13,936 nucleotides of DNA from an uncultured Verrucomicrobiota bacterium (GTDB lineage: Bacteria > Verrucomicrobiota > Verrucomicrobiia > Chthoniobacterales > SZAS-18). The translations under genes and the position numbers were made by a program. The stretch spans positions 1 to 13,936 of the forward strand of contig CALMVM010000551.1 in NCBI GenBank assembly GCA_937873255.1, read 5' to 3'. Every line of letters begins with the position of its first letter. Within the stretch, counting starts at the first letter, position 1. A model generated the notes under the pieces. The model did not search any database. It was not told the origin of the DNA and saw only the letters and a list, made by a program, of their open reading frames with translations. This document shows positions 1-6,908 of the stretch, one piece after another.

Positions 1-528
1 GGCGGACGGGCGCAGGGTATGTCGGGCCGGGGCGTCATCAAGGCACGCAAGGCCCCACCGCAATCGGGTCCGAAGGGCCAGCGCACTGACCTGGGTTTTG
101 TTGGCGAGGTGAGCGACGTGGAACTGCGCGCCGTGCGGGAATTGATCGCACGGGGCGTCGTGCCGGTGATCTCGCCCATCGGTGTGGACGAGGGGGGCAC
201 CGGGCTGAATATCAACGCGGATGTGGCCGCCGGGGCCATCGCGACGGGTCTCGGCGCGGCCAAGCTCATTTACATCAGCGACGTGCGCGGCATCATGCGC
301 AATCCCGCGCAGGCGGACTCGCTGATTCCATCGGTCAACCGCGACCTGATCGGCAAACTCATCGGCGATGGGATCATCGAAGGCGGCATGATCCCCAAGG
401 TGGAGAGCGCCGCCGAAGCCTTGGGCAAAGGGGTGGGAAAGGTCCATCTCATCGACGGTCGGTTGGCGCACTCTCTGTTGCTGGAGATCTTCACGGATTC
501 GGGCATCGGCACCGAGATCGTGCCGTGA
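1..528 (+). CDS. argB: Acetylglutamate kinase, C-terminal part (5' end outside window)
   Basis: ArgB phosphorylates N-acetyl-L-glutamate with ATP, the second step of arginine synthesis in the cytoplasm. The frame is open from base 1, so the gene is truncated by the window edge; about 175 C-terminal residues of a usual ~290 are present. Visible family features are a GMSGRGVIKARK segment near the left edge, the VVPVISPIGVDEGG strand-turn, NINADVAAGAIATGLGAAKLIYISDV (nucleotide-binding region, seen as contiguous blocks NINADVAAGAIA and KLIYISDVRGI), and GGMIPKVESAAEALGKGVGKVHLIDG, followed by a family-typical end HSLLLEIFTDSGIGTEIV. The stop is TGA at 526-528. An internal ATG at 19 is not the true start, because conserved sequence lies before it. 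It converges with the aldo/keto reductase gene, whose stop lies 20 bases away. Identification is firm. Confidence 0.95.
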   Translation, partial: GGRAQGMSGRGVIKARKAPPQSGPKGQRTDLGFVGEVSDVELRAVRELIARGVVPVISPIGVDEGGTGLNINADVAAGAIATGLGAAKLIYISDVRGIMRNPAQADSLIPSVNRDLIGKLIGDGIIEGGMIPKVESAAEALGKGVGKVHLIDGRLAHSLLLEIFTDSGIGTEIVP

Positions 529-548
529 GATCGACGACCGGGTGACGA

Positions 549-1436
549 TCAACGTCGGTCGCGCTCCAAGTTCAACCAGGCGAGCTCCTCTGGAGTCAAC
601 TCCAAGCTCATTCCCGGCAGCGAAGTGCGGATTTCCTCCAGCGTGCGCGGCCCGAACAGCGCGAACGTCGGGAACGGTTGGCACAACACATATGCCAGCG
701 CCACGTTGATTGCCTCCACGCCTTTCTCACGCGCCAATTCCAGCGCGCGTTCGCGGCGTCGGAAGTTTTCCTCGCTGTGCCAGCAGCGAACGATCTCCGC
801 TTCCGTGGGCGAGTTGCCGACGGCGGGCGGCGGCTGCGGCAAAAAGAAACCGCGCGCCTGGCTCGACCAGGCGAACAACGCGGTCTGTTCCCGCGTGAAC
901 CACGCGCGCGACTCCGCGTCGGAAGCCGAAATGTACCCGTCCCACACCGGATCGACCATCTGCGCGAGGCTGAAATTGTTGCTGACCATCGTGAACGGCC
1001 GCAGGCCGCGCGACTTCTCATAAGCATTCGCCTCCTGCACACGCGCGATGCTCCAGTTCGACCCACCGAACGCGCCGATGCGTCCGGCGGCGTGGTGTTC
1101 GTTGAGCACCTCGACGAACTCCGAGGCCGGGATCGCCGGGTTGTCGCGGTGCATCAGGTAAAGGTCCGCGCGATCCGAGCCGAGCCGTTCGAGCGACGCG
1201 TGCAACTGCGAGGTGAGGCTGGCCGGGTCGCAATGCGGGGTATGCGCTCCTTTTACGATGATCACCAGCTCATCGCGCACGTCAGCACGATTTTTCATCC
1301 ATTGGCCCAGCAGTTTTTCCGGCAGCCCACTCCAGCAGCCAAAAGCCGTATCGAAACAATTGCCCCCATGCTCGACGAACGCATCGAACACGGCGGCGGC
1401 GTGGGCATAGGTACGCTGGTTGTCGCAACCGAGCAC
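549..1436 (-). CDS. Aldo/keto reductase (probably the detached C-terminal half of a Gfo-AKR fusion)
   Basis: A TIM-barrel NADPH-dependent oxidoreductase of unknown substrate. Counting from the GTG at 1436 (295 aa), visible features are FDTA at 28-31 (catalytic Asp 29), VIIVKGAHTP with the catalytic Lys 62, LYLMHRDN with the catalytic His 96, GRIGAFGGSNW, and VSNNFSLAQMVDP. The C-terminal FALFGPRTLEEIRTSLPG is the usual cofactor phosphate-binding region. The position normally held by the catalytic Tyr (five after Asp 29) is Cys 34. GTG 1436 is the only usual start codon in the frame, but the frame stays open back to 1478 and those 14 codons read YGRVDGCDKPISRL, which looks like the true first strand of the family. 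Directly before them is the TAA ending the upstream oxidoreductase, in the same frame. The gene may therefore be a broken or unexpressed fragment. Family assignment is sure; functionality is doubtful. Confidence 0.8.
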   Translation of the reverse strand: MLGCDNQRTYAHAAAVFDAFVEHGGNCFDTAFGCWSGLPEKLLGQWMKNRADVRDELVIIVKGAHTPHCDPASLTSQLHASLERLGSDRADLYLMHRDNPAIPASEFVEVLNEHHAAGRIGAFGGSNWSIARVQEANAYEKSRGLRPFTMVSNNFSLAQMVDPVWDGYISASDAESRAWFTREQTALFAWSSQARGFFLPQPPPAVGNSPTEAEIVRCWHSEENFRRRERALELAREKGVEAINVALAYVLCQPFPTFALFGPRTLEEIRTSLPGMSLELTPEELAWLNLERDRR

Positions 1437-1478
1437 GAGGCGCGAGATCGGTTTGTCGCAGCCGTCGACCCGGCCGTA

Positions 1479-1481
1479 TTA
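1479..1481 (-). other. In-frame TAA between the Gfo/Idh/MocA and aldo/keto reductase halves
   Basis: On the minus strand the sequence reads GTG ATG TAA TAC GGC CGG. The oxidoreductase frame ends here and the aldo/keto reductase frame continues immediately without a frame change. The ATG just before cannot serve as a start for the second part, because its next codon is this stop. Seen directly; that it is a nonsense mutation or sequencing error in a once-continuous gene is inference. Confidence 0.7.
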
Positions 1482-2585
1482 CATCACGCTGTCGGTCCGC
1501 CGCCGCAACGGACGGCGCGCGGAGGTGCCGACGGCAGTGGCGTGTTCGGGTTTTTCGAGTGGGTAGGTCAATCCGATGGCCTCGCGCCACGAATCGAGCG
1601 TCTGCATGTTGCCGAGCGAGTCCGCCCAACTCATCGCTGGCGATTGCCGTGCGGCCAGATGCGCGGCGACATGGTCGGCCTCGATGGTGTAAAGATACGC
1701 CCTGGCTTCGCCGACGGTCTCGATGACGATCTCCTCCTCCGGCTTGCCGTTGCGGCGAACGATGATTTTGCTCGCGCCCCCGTCACGCGACGGGGACCAG
1801 GGCGAGGGCACGAAAATCTGACCGTCCTCGCCGTAGATGCGGACGACGTTTTCCTGGGTAACGCGCACGCCCGTGGCGAGTTGCGCGACGATCTCGCCCG
1901 GGAACATGGCGACCGCCGCCGTGTAATCGTCCACCCCGGTTTCGCCGAGATGACCGACCGCTGACAGCTTGAGCGGATTGGCGAACGGCTTGCCCGTCGC
2001 CGCGCCCGCCAGCAGGCGCGACATGGAAACCGGATAGCAGCCCACGTCGAGGATGCCCCCGCCGCCGAGTTCGGGGTCGAGCAAGCGGGAATCCGCGCCG
2101 GCTCCCGTGCGGAAACTGAACGTCGCCTGGATCACGCGCACTTTACCGATGGCCCCGTCGCGGATCAACTCCACCAGGCGGGCGGTCTGTGGATGGCAAC
2201 GGTACATGAACGCCTCCATCAGGAAGACGCCGTGCCGCTGTGCTGCCTCGACGACGGCCATCGCCTCGCCGTGATTGATGGTCAGCGGCTTCTCGCAAAG
2301 AATGTGCTTGCCAGCCTCGGCGCAGCGGATCGCCCATTCGGCATGGCCCGGGTGGGGATTGGAAATATAGATTGCCTGGACTTCCGGGTCAGCCAGCAAT
2401 CCCTCATACGTGGCGTGGCACGCGGCCGGCGGCAGGCCGAACTCCTGGCCGAAGCGAACCGCGCTCTCTTGCGAGCGGCTGCCCACGGCGACCAGCTTGC
2501 CGGTTTTGGAATGGCTCAGGCCCTGGGCAAACGCCCGCGCGATGTTGCCGGTGGCGAGGATGCCCCATTGCAGGAGGGAAGACAT
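1479..2585 (-). CDS. Gfo/Idh/MocA family oxidoreductase
   Basis: A cytoplasmic NAD(P)-dependent dehydrogenase of the glucose-fructose oxidoreductase / inositol dehydrogenase type, 368 aa, substrate unknown (family substrates are mostly sugars and cyclitols). The N-terminal Rossmann fold begins WGILATGNIARAFA (residues 7-20), followed by IYISNPHPGHAEWA and the hallmark CEKP at 97-100. The C-terminal domain carries GGGGILDVGCYP at 174-185, the usual substrate-site segment. The ATG at 2585 was chosen because the family's first strand begins a few residues later. The frame is open much further upstream, but only antisense to the glycosyltransferase gene. No Shine-Dalgarno motif is visible. The C-terminus (ARRPLRRRTDSVM) runs in frame into the aldo/keto reductase after one TAA. 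From memory, proteins combining these two domains in this order exist, so the two were probably one gene. Confidence 0.9.
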   Translation of the reverse strand: MSSLLQWGILATGNIARAFAQGLSHSKTGKLVAVGSRSQESAVRFGQEFGLPPAACHATYEGLLADPEVQAIYISNPHPGHAEWAIRCAEAGKHILCEKPLTINHGEAMAVVEAAQRHGVFLMEAFMYRCHPQTARLVELIRDGAIGKVRVIQATFSFRTGAGADSRLLDPELGGGGILDVGCYPVSMSRLLAGAATGKPFANPLKLSAVGHLGETGVDDYTAAVAMFPGEIVAQLATGVRVTQENVVRIYGEDGQIFVPSPWSPSRDGGASKIIVRRNGKPEEEIVIETVGEARAYLYTIEADHVAAHLAARQSPAMSWADSLGNMQTLDSWREAIGLTYPLEKPEHATAVGTSARRPLRRRTDSVM

Positions 2586-2623
2586 GGAAGGAGGGAATAG
2601 GTAAAGCCGGGTTTGGCGGAGGA

Positions 2624-2651
2624 AATTTACTTTTGCGGTTCCGGCCGGCAA
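2624..2651 (-). promoter_or_regulatory. Possible promoter for the Gfo/Idh/MocA gene
   Basis: Minus-strand TTGCCG (2646-2651) and TAAATT (2624-2629) are separated by 16 bases, in the 180-base divergent region. Each resembles the vegetative consensus only in part (TAAATT matches 4 of 6). Transcription would start about 30 bases before the ATG at 2585. Weak, by eye only. Confidence 0.25.
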
Positions 2652-2765
2652 TAGCAAGACCATCGGCGCGAACCTGCCCCGGGCGATTTCGCTTGCGGGG
2701 TGCGTGGTGGCGTCGGAAGGGTGAAGGTCCCCGCCATCGCACGCCGGGGTCCGGTTCCCCCGTTC

Positions 2766-3983
2766 ATGAAAGCCTTGTTCCTGACCAACGAGTACCCGCC
2801 GCACACGTACGGCGGGGCGGGGGTCCACGTCGATTACCTGAGCCGCGAACTGGCGAAACTGATCGACGTGGAGGTGCGCGCTTTTGGCGATCAGCACCAG
2901 GATGCCCCGCACCTGACCGTGCGCGGCTTCCCCAAAAGCACGGACGCGTACACCTGTCCCAAGCCGTTGCGTTCGGCTTTCGCCGCCGTCAGCCGGTGCG
3001 TGGATTTCAACACGACGAACATCGACGCCGACGTGGTGCATTGCCACACGTGGTACAGCCAACTCGGCGGGGTCATGGCCAAGCTCAACTACGGCCTGCC
3101 GCTGGTGGTCACGGTCCATTCGCTGGAACCGCTCCGCCCCTGGAAACGCGAGCAACTCGGCGGCGGGTACGACTTCACCTGCTGGATCGAGCGCACCGCG
3201 ATGGAAATGGCCGACGCGGTCGTGGCGGTTTCGCGGGAAACGAAGGCCGACGTGCTGCGACTTTTCAACGTGGATGAGAAGCGCGTCCACATCATCTACA
3301 ACGGCATCGATCCCGACGAATACCGCGTCGCCGACGCGTCCGACGCCGTCCTGACCACGCACGGCATCGACCCTGGCAAACCGTTCGTGCTGTTCGTGGG
3401 ACGTATCGCCCGACAGAAGGGGATCATCCATCTCGTCAACGCGATCAAATACCTCGACCCTGGTTTCCAGATTGTGCTCTGTGCCGGCGCGCCGGACACG
3501 CCGGAAATCGCCGCCGAGATGCAGCGCGCCGTCGAGGCCGCGAGGCGCGGGCGGGACGGCGTGATCTGGATCGAGAAGATGCTCGATAAACGCAACGTCA
3601 TCAGCCTCTACGGCAAGGCGGCGGTGTTTTGCTGCCCGTCGATCTACGAACCCTTCGGCATCATCAACCTCGAAGCGATGGCGTGCGAGACCGCCGTCGT
3701 CGCCAGCGCCGTTGGCGGGATCAAGGAAGTGGTCGTCCACGGCGAGACTGGTTTCCTCGTGCCGCTCGAACAGATGGCGGAAAGCCCGTTCGAGCCCGTG
3801 GACCCAGATCGTTTCGCGCGCGATCTGGCGGCGCGCATCAACGAACTGATGCGCCAGTCCGAGTTGCGCGAGCGTTTCGCCAAGGCCGGCCGCGCGCGGG
3901 CGGTCGAACGTTTCAGTTGGGCCTCGATTGCCGAGCAAACCCGCGACTTATACGCGTCACTCCGAAAACCGGACGGGCGTTGA
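2766..3983 (+). CDS. glgA: Glycogen synthase / alpha-maltose-1-phosphate synthase-type GT4 glycosyltransferase
   Basis: A retaining GT-B glycosyltransferase, 405 aa, very close in motif order to the actinobacterial GlgA/GlgM class (mycobacterial Rv1212c type), which uses ADP-glucose and in mycobacteria makes maltose 1-phosphate for the GlgE glucan pathway. Visible: LTNEYPPHTYGGAGVHV (6-22) in the N-terminal acceptor domain, VVHCHTWYS (90-98), HSLEPLRPWKREQLGGGY (118-135), the donor-binding VGRIARQKG (211-219, Arg 213 and Lys 218), LCAGAPDTPE, and YEPFGIINLE (294-303) with the E-x7-E pair Glu 295 and Glu 303. It is much shorter than the ~480-residue GT5 GlgA. ATG 2766 is used because the family begins MKxLFLTNEYPP; an upstream GTG at 2700 would add 22 unlikely residues. 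It lies 24 bases before obg. Whether the acceptor is glucan or glucose 1-phosphate cannot be told from sequence. Confidence 0.88.
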   Translation: MKALFLTNEYPPHTYGGAGVHVDYLSRELAKLIDVEVRAFGDQHQDAPHLTVRGFPKSTDAYTCPKPLRSAFAAVSRCVDFNTTNIDADVVHCHTWYSQLGGVMAKLNYGLPLVVTVHSLEPLRPWKREQLGGGYDFTCWIERTAMEMADAVVAVSRETKADVLRLFNVDEKRVHIIYNGIDPDEYRVADASDAVLTTHGIDPGKPFVLFVGRIARQKGIIHLVNAIKYLDPGFQIVLCAGAPDTPEIAAEMQRAVEAARRGRDGVIWIEKMLDKRNVISLYGKAAVFCCPSIYEPFGIINLEAMACETAVVASAVGGIKEVVVHGETGFLVPLEQMAESPFEPVDPDRFARDLAARINELMRQSELRERFAKAGRARAVERFSWASIAEQTRDLYASLRKPDGR

Positions 3984-4007
3984 GCCAACCTGAATTTTTA
4001 AAGCACC

Positions 4008-5090
4008 GTGTTTGTTGACCACGTCCGTATTTTTGCGAAAGCCGGCGACGGCGGGCCGGGAAGTTCCAGCTTCCGCCGCGAATCCTTCGTCCCGCGCGGC
4101 GGCCCCGACGGCGGCGACGGCGGGGGCGGCGGCAGTATCATCCTCCGGGCCGATCACCACACCGACAGCCTCGTCTCGCTATTCTACGAACCGCAGGTCC
4201 GCGCGCGCGACGGCGGACGGGGCAGGGGCAAACAAATGTCCGGCAAAAGCTCGCCCTCGCGGACGGTGCCCGTCCCCCCGGGGACGATGGTTTTCCGTCT
4301 GCCTCCCGGCGAGACGATCACCACCCGCGCGCCGGATGCGGAGGCCGACCCGGCGTCGCAGGACAGCGCGCCGCCTGTCGTCACCGAGGGATTGGAACTC
4401 GTCGCCGACCTCGCGCAGGTGGGCCAGGAATTCGTTCTCTGCAAAGGCGGCGACGGCGGGCGGGGCAACGTTCACTTCAAAAGCTCACGCAACCAGGCAC
4501 CGACACGGGCCGATCCCGGTTACCCGGGCGAGGAGGGGTATTTTTATCTCGAACTGCGCAAGATCGCCGACGCGGGCTTGGTCGGATATCCCAACGCGGG
4601 TAAATCCACGCTGCTGAGCAAGCTATCGGCCGCCAAGCCGAAGGTGGCAGCCTATCCGTTCACCACGCTGCACCCGATGGTCGGCATCGTCGAGTTTGAA
4701 GGGACGTACCAACGTACAACGTTGGCCGACATCCCGGGACTGATCGAAGGCGCGCATCGCAACGTCGGCCTAGGCCACGAATTTTTGCGCCACATCATGC
4801 GTTGCCGGCTGTTGCTTTTCGTCCTGGACATGGCCGGCAGCGAAGGCCGTCAGCCTCTCGAAGATCTGGCCAGCCTGCGGCGGGAACTCTCCCTCTACAA
4901 CCGGCAGCTATCGGAGCGTCCCTGGATGGTGGTGGCGAACAAGATGGATCTGCCTGAAGCAGCAGAAAATCTCGCGCTGTTGCGGGAGCGGTATCCGAAG
5001 ATCGCCACGGCTTCCATCAGCGCCCAGGAGGGGACCGGACTCGACGCGTTGCGGCTCCATTTGCAAGAGCAACTGGTCTCCGGAACTTAG
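4008..5090 (+). CDS. obg: GTPase Obg (CgtA), 50S ribosome assembly
   Basis: An essential GTPase that acts in late assembly of the large ribosomal subunit and in stress signalling. It has 360 aa with a GTG start: VDHVRIFAKAGDGGPG is the invariant Obg N-terminus. The glycine-rich Obg fold spans residues 1-185 (GGPDGGDGGGGG at 31-42; CKGGDGGRGNVHFKSS at 145-160). The G domain has G1 GYPNAGKST 193-201, G2 TT 219-220, G3 DIPG 241-244, G4 NKMD 311-314 and G5 SAQ 338-340. The variable C-terminal OCT domain is absent, as in many Obg proteins. A low-complexity insertion of about 20 residues (TRAPDAEADPASQDSAPP, 106-123) enlarges one loop of the Obg fold. It starts 24 bases after the glycosyltransferase stop, so the two are probably co-transcribed. 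Stop TAG at 5088-5090. Confidence 0.96.
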   Translation: MFVDHVRIFAKAGDGGPGSSSFRRESFVPRGGPDGGDGGGGGSIILRADHHTDSLVSLFYEPQVRARDGGRGRGKQMSGKSSPSRTVPVPPGTMVFRLPPGETITTRAPDAEADPASQDSAPPVVTEGLELVADLAQVGQEFVLCKGGDGGRGNVHFKSSRNQAPTRADPGYPGEEGYFYLELRKIADAGLVGYPNAGKSTLLSKLSAAKPKVAAYPFTTLHPMVGIVEFEGTYQRTTLADIPGLIEGAHRNVGLGHEFLRHIMRCRLLLFVLDMAGSEGRQPLEDLASLRRELSLYNRQLSERPWMVVANKMDLPEAAENLALLRERYPKIATASISAQEGTGLDALRLHLQEQLVSGT

Positions 5091-5092
5091 CC

Positions 5093-5127
5093 GAGCAGCG
5101 GCAATGCGAGCCGTTGTGCCGCTTCTC
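5093..5127. terminator. Hairpin between convergent obg and tetR-family genes
   Basis: GAGCAGCGGCA (5093-5103) pairs with TGCCGCTTCTC (5117-5127) with one mismatch and a 13-base loop. It sits exactly between two convergent stop codons (5090 and 5126), where a bidirectional terminator would be expected. No T-tract follows on either strand, so intrinsic termination is uncertain. Confidence 0.4.
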
Positions 5128-5809
5128 ACGGGCGATGCCAGCCGGGGTTGGTCGCGCGGGAGGGGATAACCATGCCGTTCAGCAGGCATTCGAGCAACAT
5201 TTCGACCAATTCGCGGATCGGCCTCCACGAAACGTCGGGATGTTTCGCGCGTACCTGGTGGAGCGAGACCGCTCCGTGCAGCCCGCTCCAGATCGTTTGC
5301 GTGATCAGATCCACGTCGCGGTATTCGGCCTTGAACACGCCCGCCGCGAGCGCTTTAAAAACCGCCGAGTGTAGGAAATCGTGTGGCGAGCGCTCGTCCT
5401 TGGCGGCCGGGCGTGCGGTGATTGTGCCCGCTGCCGATGGGGAAGACGAACGAGAGGAAGTCTCCGGTGTGATGAACATCGCGCGGTACTGGTTGGGGTA
5501 CTGTAGCCCAAAATCAACGTAGCCGGTCGCCACGGTCCTCAACCGTTCCAGAGGGTCGCCGAGCCTTTCGGCCTGAATCAGCCGGCGGCTAAAGACCGCG
5601 AAGTCAGCGGCGCAAAGATCGCGCACCAGCGCCTCTTTGTTCGGGAAGTGGAGATAGATCGTCGTGGCGGAGTACTCCACCCGCCTGGCTACCTGGCGCA
5701 ACGTCAGAGCTTCTCCTCCGCCACCGGAGAACAGTTCACGCGCCGCTTCAATGATGCGCAGCTTGGTTTCGTCCCGTTCCCTAGCTCGTCGAGCGACGTT
5801 ATTTTTCAT
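5126..5809 (-). CDS. TetR/AcrR family transcriptional regulator
   Basis: A cytoplasmic, probably dimeric, ligand-responsive repressor of 227 aa. The N-terminal TetR helix-turn-helix lies at about 15-62: RIIEAARELFSGGGGEALTL, then RQVARRVEYSATTIYLHFPNKEALV with the recognition helix around TTIYLHF. The C-terminal part, with YVDFGLQYPNQYRAMF (98-112) and WSGLHGAVSL (174-183), matches the WHG/TetR_C_33 ligand-binding type. A Ser/Ala-rich stretch (118-136) probably forms a loop. The ATG at 5809 is the natural start; upstream is A+T-rich non-coding DNA without a Shine-Dalgarno motif. It is divergent from tlyA; the inverted repeat at 5843-5857 could be its operator. Ligand and targets are unknown, and no pump or enzyme that it would typically control lies beside it in this window. 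Confidence 0.92.
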   Translation of the reverse strand: MKNNVARRARERDETKLRIIEAARELFSGGGGEALTLRQVARRVEYSATTIYLHFPNKEALVRDLCAADFAVFSRRLIQAERLGDPLERLRTVATGYVDFGLQYPNQYRAMFITPETSSRSSSPSAAGTITARPAAKDERSPHDFLHSAVFKALAAGVFKAEYRDVDLITQTIWSGLHGAVSLHQVRAKHPDVSWRPIRELVEMLLECLLNGMVIPSRATNPGWHRP

Positions 5810-5842
5810 ATCAGCGCTAATTTAATTAACAATACTTTTATT

Positions 5843-5857
5843 AAGAACAACGTTCTT
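5843..5857. promoter_or_regulatory. Candidate TetR-family operator (inverted repeat)
   Basis: AAGAAC-AAC-GTTCTT is a perfect 6-3-6 inverted repeat in a markedly A+T-rich region between the divergent tetR-family gene and tlyA. A TTATAT (-10-like, 5862-5867) follows it on the plus strand, so a bound repressor could block transcription toward tlyA. A second short palindrome, TTAATTAA, lies at 5822-5829. Position and symmetry support an operator; no binding is shown. Confidence 0.45.
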
Positions 5858-5936
5858 CATTTTATATGCTCTGAAGTCCGACTGAACCGGTTGCGGCTTG
5901 GCGAGCCGGGAAGCGTCGCGCAGACTGTGGCAAACC

Positions 5937-6908
5937 ATGCCGGGACCGAAACCAGCGAAGATACGATTGGACGTGTTGCTCGTTGAGCGCGGATCGCTGG
6001 AAACCCGTGAGAAGGCCCAGCGCGCCATCCTGGCGGGGACGATCTACGTCGCGGGCCAGCGCATCGACAAGCCGGGGACCAAAGTCGATCCCGACTGCCA
6101 ACTTGAAGTCAAACAGAGAGAAAAGTATGTCGGTCGCGGCGGCACAAAGCTGGAGGCAGCGCTCGACCACTTCCAAATCAACCCCGCCGGACTCGTGTGC
6201 CTCGACATCGGCGCATCGACCGGCGGTTTCACGGATTGCTTGCTTCAACGCGGCGCCGCGCGGGTTTACGCCTACGATGTCGGCCACGCTCAACTCGATT
6301 GGAAAATCCGCAGCGATCCGCGTGTGGTCGTCCGCGAGAAGATCAACGCCCGTTACCTGCGACCGGAGGATGTGCCGGAAGCGGTCGCCCTTTGCGTCAT
6401 CGATGTGTCTTTTATCTCTCTGACCCTGATCCTGCCAGCGGTGACCGGCGTGCTGGAGGGCGCGGCTCCTATCGGGGCGAGCACGATCATCGCGCTGATC
6501 AAACCCCAGTTCGAACTGGAACGCTCAGCGGTCAGCCGGGGTGGGATCGTCCGCGATCCGGACTTGCACGCCGCATCGGTCGAGAAAATCCAAAATTTCA
6601 CGGCACACTCGCTGCCGAGATGGCGCTGGACGGGCGTCGTGGACTCGCCGATTCTGGGCACGGAAGGCAACAAGGAGTTCCTCGCATGTCTGCAAATTTG
6701 CTCGGTCTCGTCGGCCACCCGAAGAAACGGGGCACCGTCGAATTGGCAAAGATGCTACGCGCAGCCTTCGCGCGGGAAAACCACATTTTGCGCTTCGACC
6801 AGGTTACCGCCGGGCTCGTCGGCGACCACGACGGCGGATTCTCCGTCGCCGAACTCGGACGCGAATGCGAGCAGATCATCGTACTCGGCGGCGATGGCAC
6901 GATCCTGA
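5937..6908 (+). CDS. tlyA: TlyA family rRNA (cytidine-2'-O)-methyltransferase / putative hemolysin, C-terminally extended
   Basis: TlyA proteins add 2'-O-methyl groups to 16S and/or 23S rRNA cytidines using SAM. Visible: an N-terminal S4 RNA-binding domain (about 8-65; RLDVLLVERGSLETREKAQR), RGGTKLEAAL with catalytic Lys 71, SAM motif LDIGASTGGFTD (89-100), YDVGHAQLDW, IDVSFISL with Asp 156, IKPQFELE with Lys 189, and the C-terminal SPILGTEGNKEFL (237-249). The family normally ends just after that motif (about 250 aa). Here the frame runs on for about 70 residues of Ser/Arg-rich sequence that is merely nadK read in another frame, to TGA 6906-6908, giving 323 aa. A TAA in place of CAA at 6693 would give the normal length. 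ATG 5937 is preferred; a TTG at 5898 would add 13 non-conserved residues. Function is confident, the C-terminus is abnormal. Confidence 0.9.
   Translation: MPGPKPAKIRLDVLLVERGSLETREKAQRAILAGTIYVAGQRIDKPGTKVDPDCQLEVKQREKYVGRGGTKLEAALDHFQINPAGLVCLDIGASTGGFTDCLLQRGAARVYAYDVGHAQLDWKIRSDPRVVVREKINARYLRPEDVPEAVALCVIDVSFISLTLILPAVTGVLEGAAPIGASTIIALIKPQFELERSAVSRGGIVRDPDLHAASVEKIQNFTAHSLPRWRWTGVVDSPILGTEGNKEFLACLQICSVSSATRRNGAPSNWQRCYAQPSRGKTTFCASTRLPPGSSATTTADSPSPNSDANASRSSYSAAMARS
6672..6677 (+). promoter_or_regulatory. Ribosome binding site of nadK
   Basis: AAGGAG lies 8 bases before the ATG at 6686, inside tlyA. It is the only convincing Shine-Dalgarno motif before a gene start in this window and supports the chosen nadK start within the overlap. 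Confidence 0.65.

Noticed and set aside
678..1964. Long plus-strand open frame (428 codons) opposite the two oxidoreductase genes
   Set aside because: Arg/Ala/Val-rich translation with no family features, antisense to two recognisable genes; typical of G+C-rich DNA.
2677..2700. CCCCG/CGGGG hairpin in the leader region before the glycosyltransferase gene
   Set aside because: Short and poorly formed inner stem, no T-run and no riboswitch-like architecture; not enough to call a regulatory element.
2372..3277. Plus-strand open frame of 301 codons across the divergent region into the glycosyltransferase gene
   Set aside because: Low-complexity Arg/Pro/Gly translation in the wrong frame of a clear gene.
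2586..3938. About 450 extra in-frame codons upstream of the Gfo/Idh/MocA start
   Set aside because: This is antisense to the glycosyltransferase gene; the protein family begins at the ATG at 2585, so the open frame is a base-composition effect.
4708..4724. Palindrome CCAACG-TACAA-CGTTGG inside obg
   Set aside because: Lies within conserved coding sequence, has no promoter context, and short repeats of this kind are expected by chance.
5898..5936. TTG start giving a 13-residue longer TlyA
   Set aside because: The added residues are not conserved and the ATG at 5937 gives the family's usual N-terminus.
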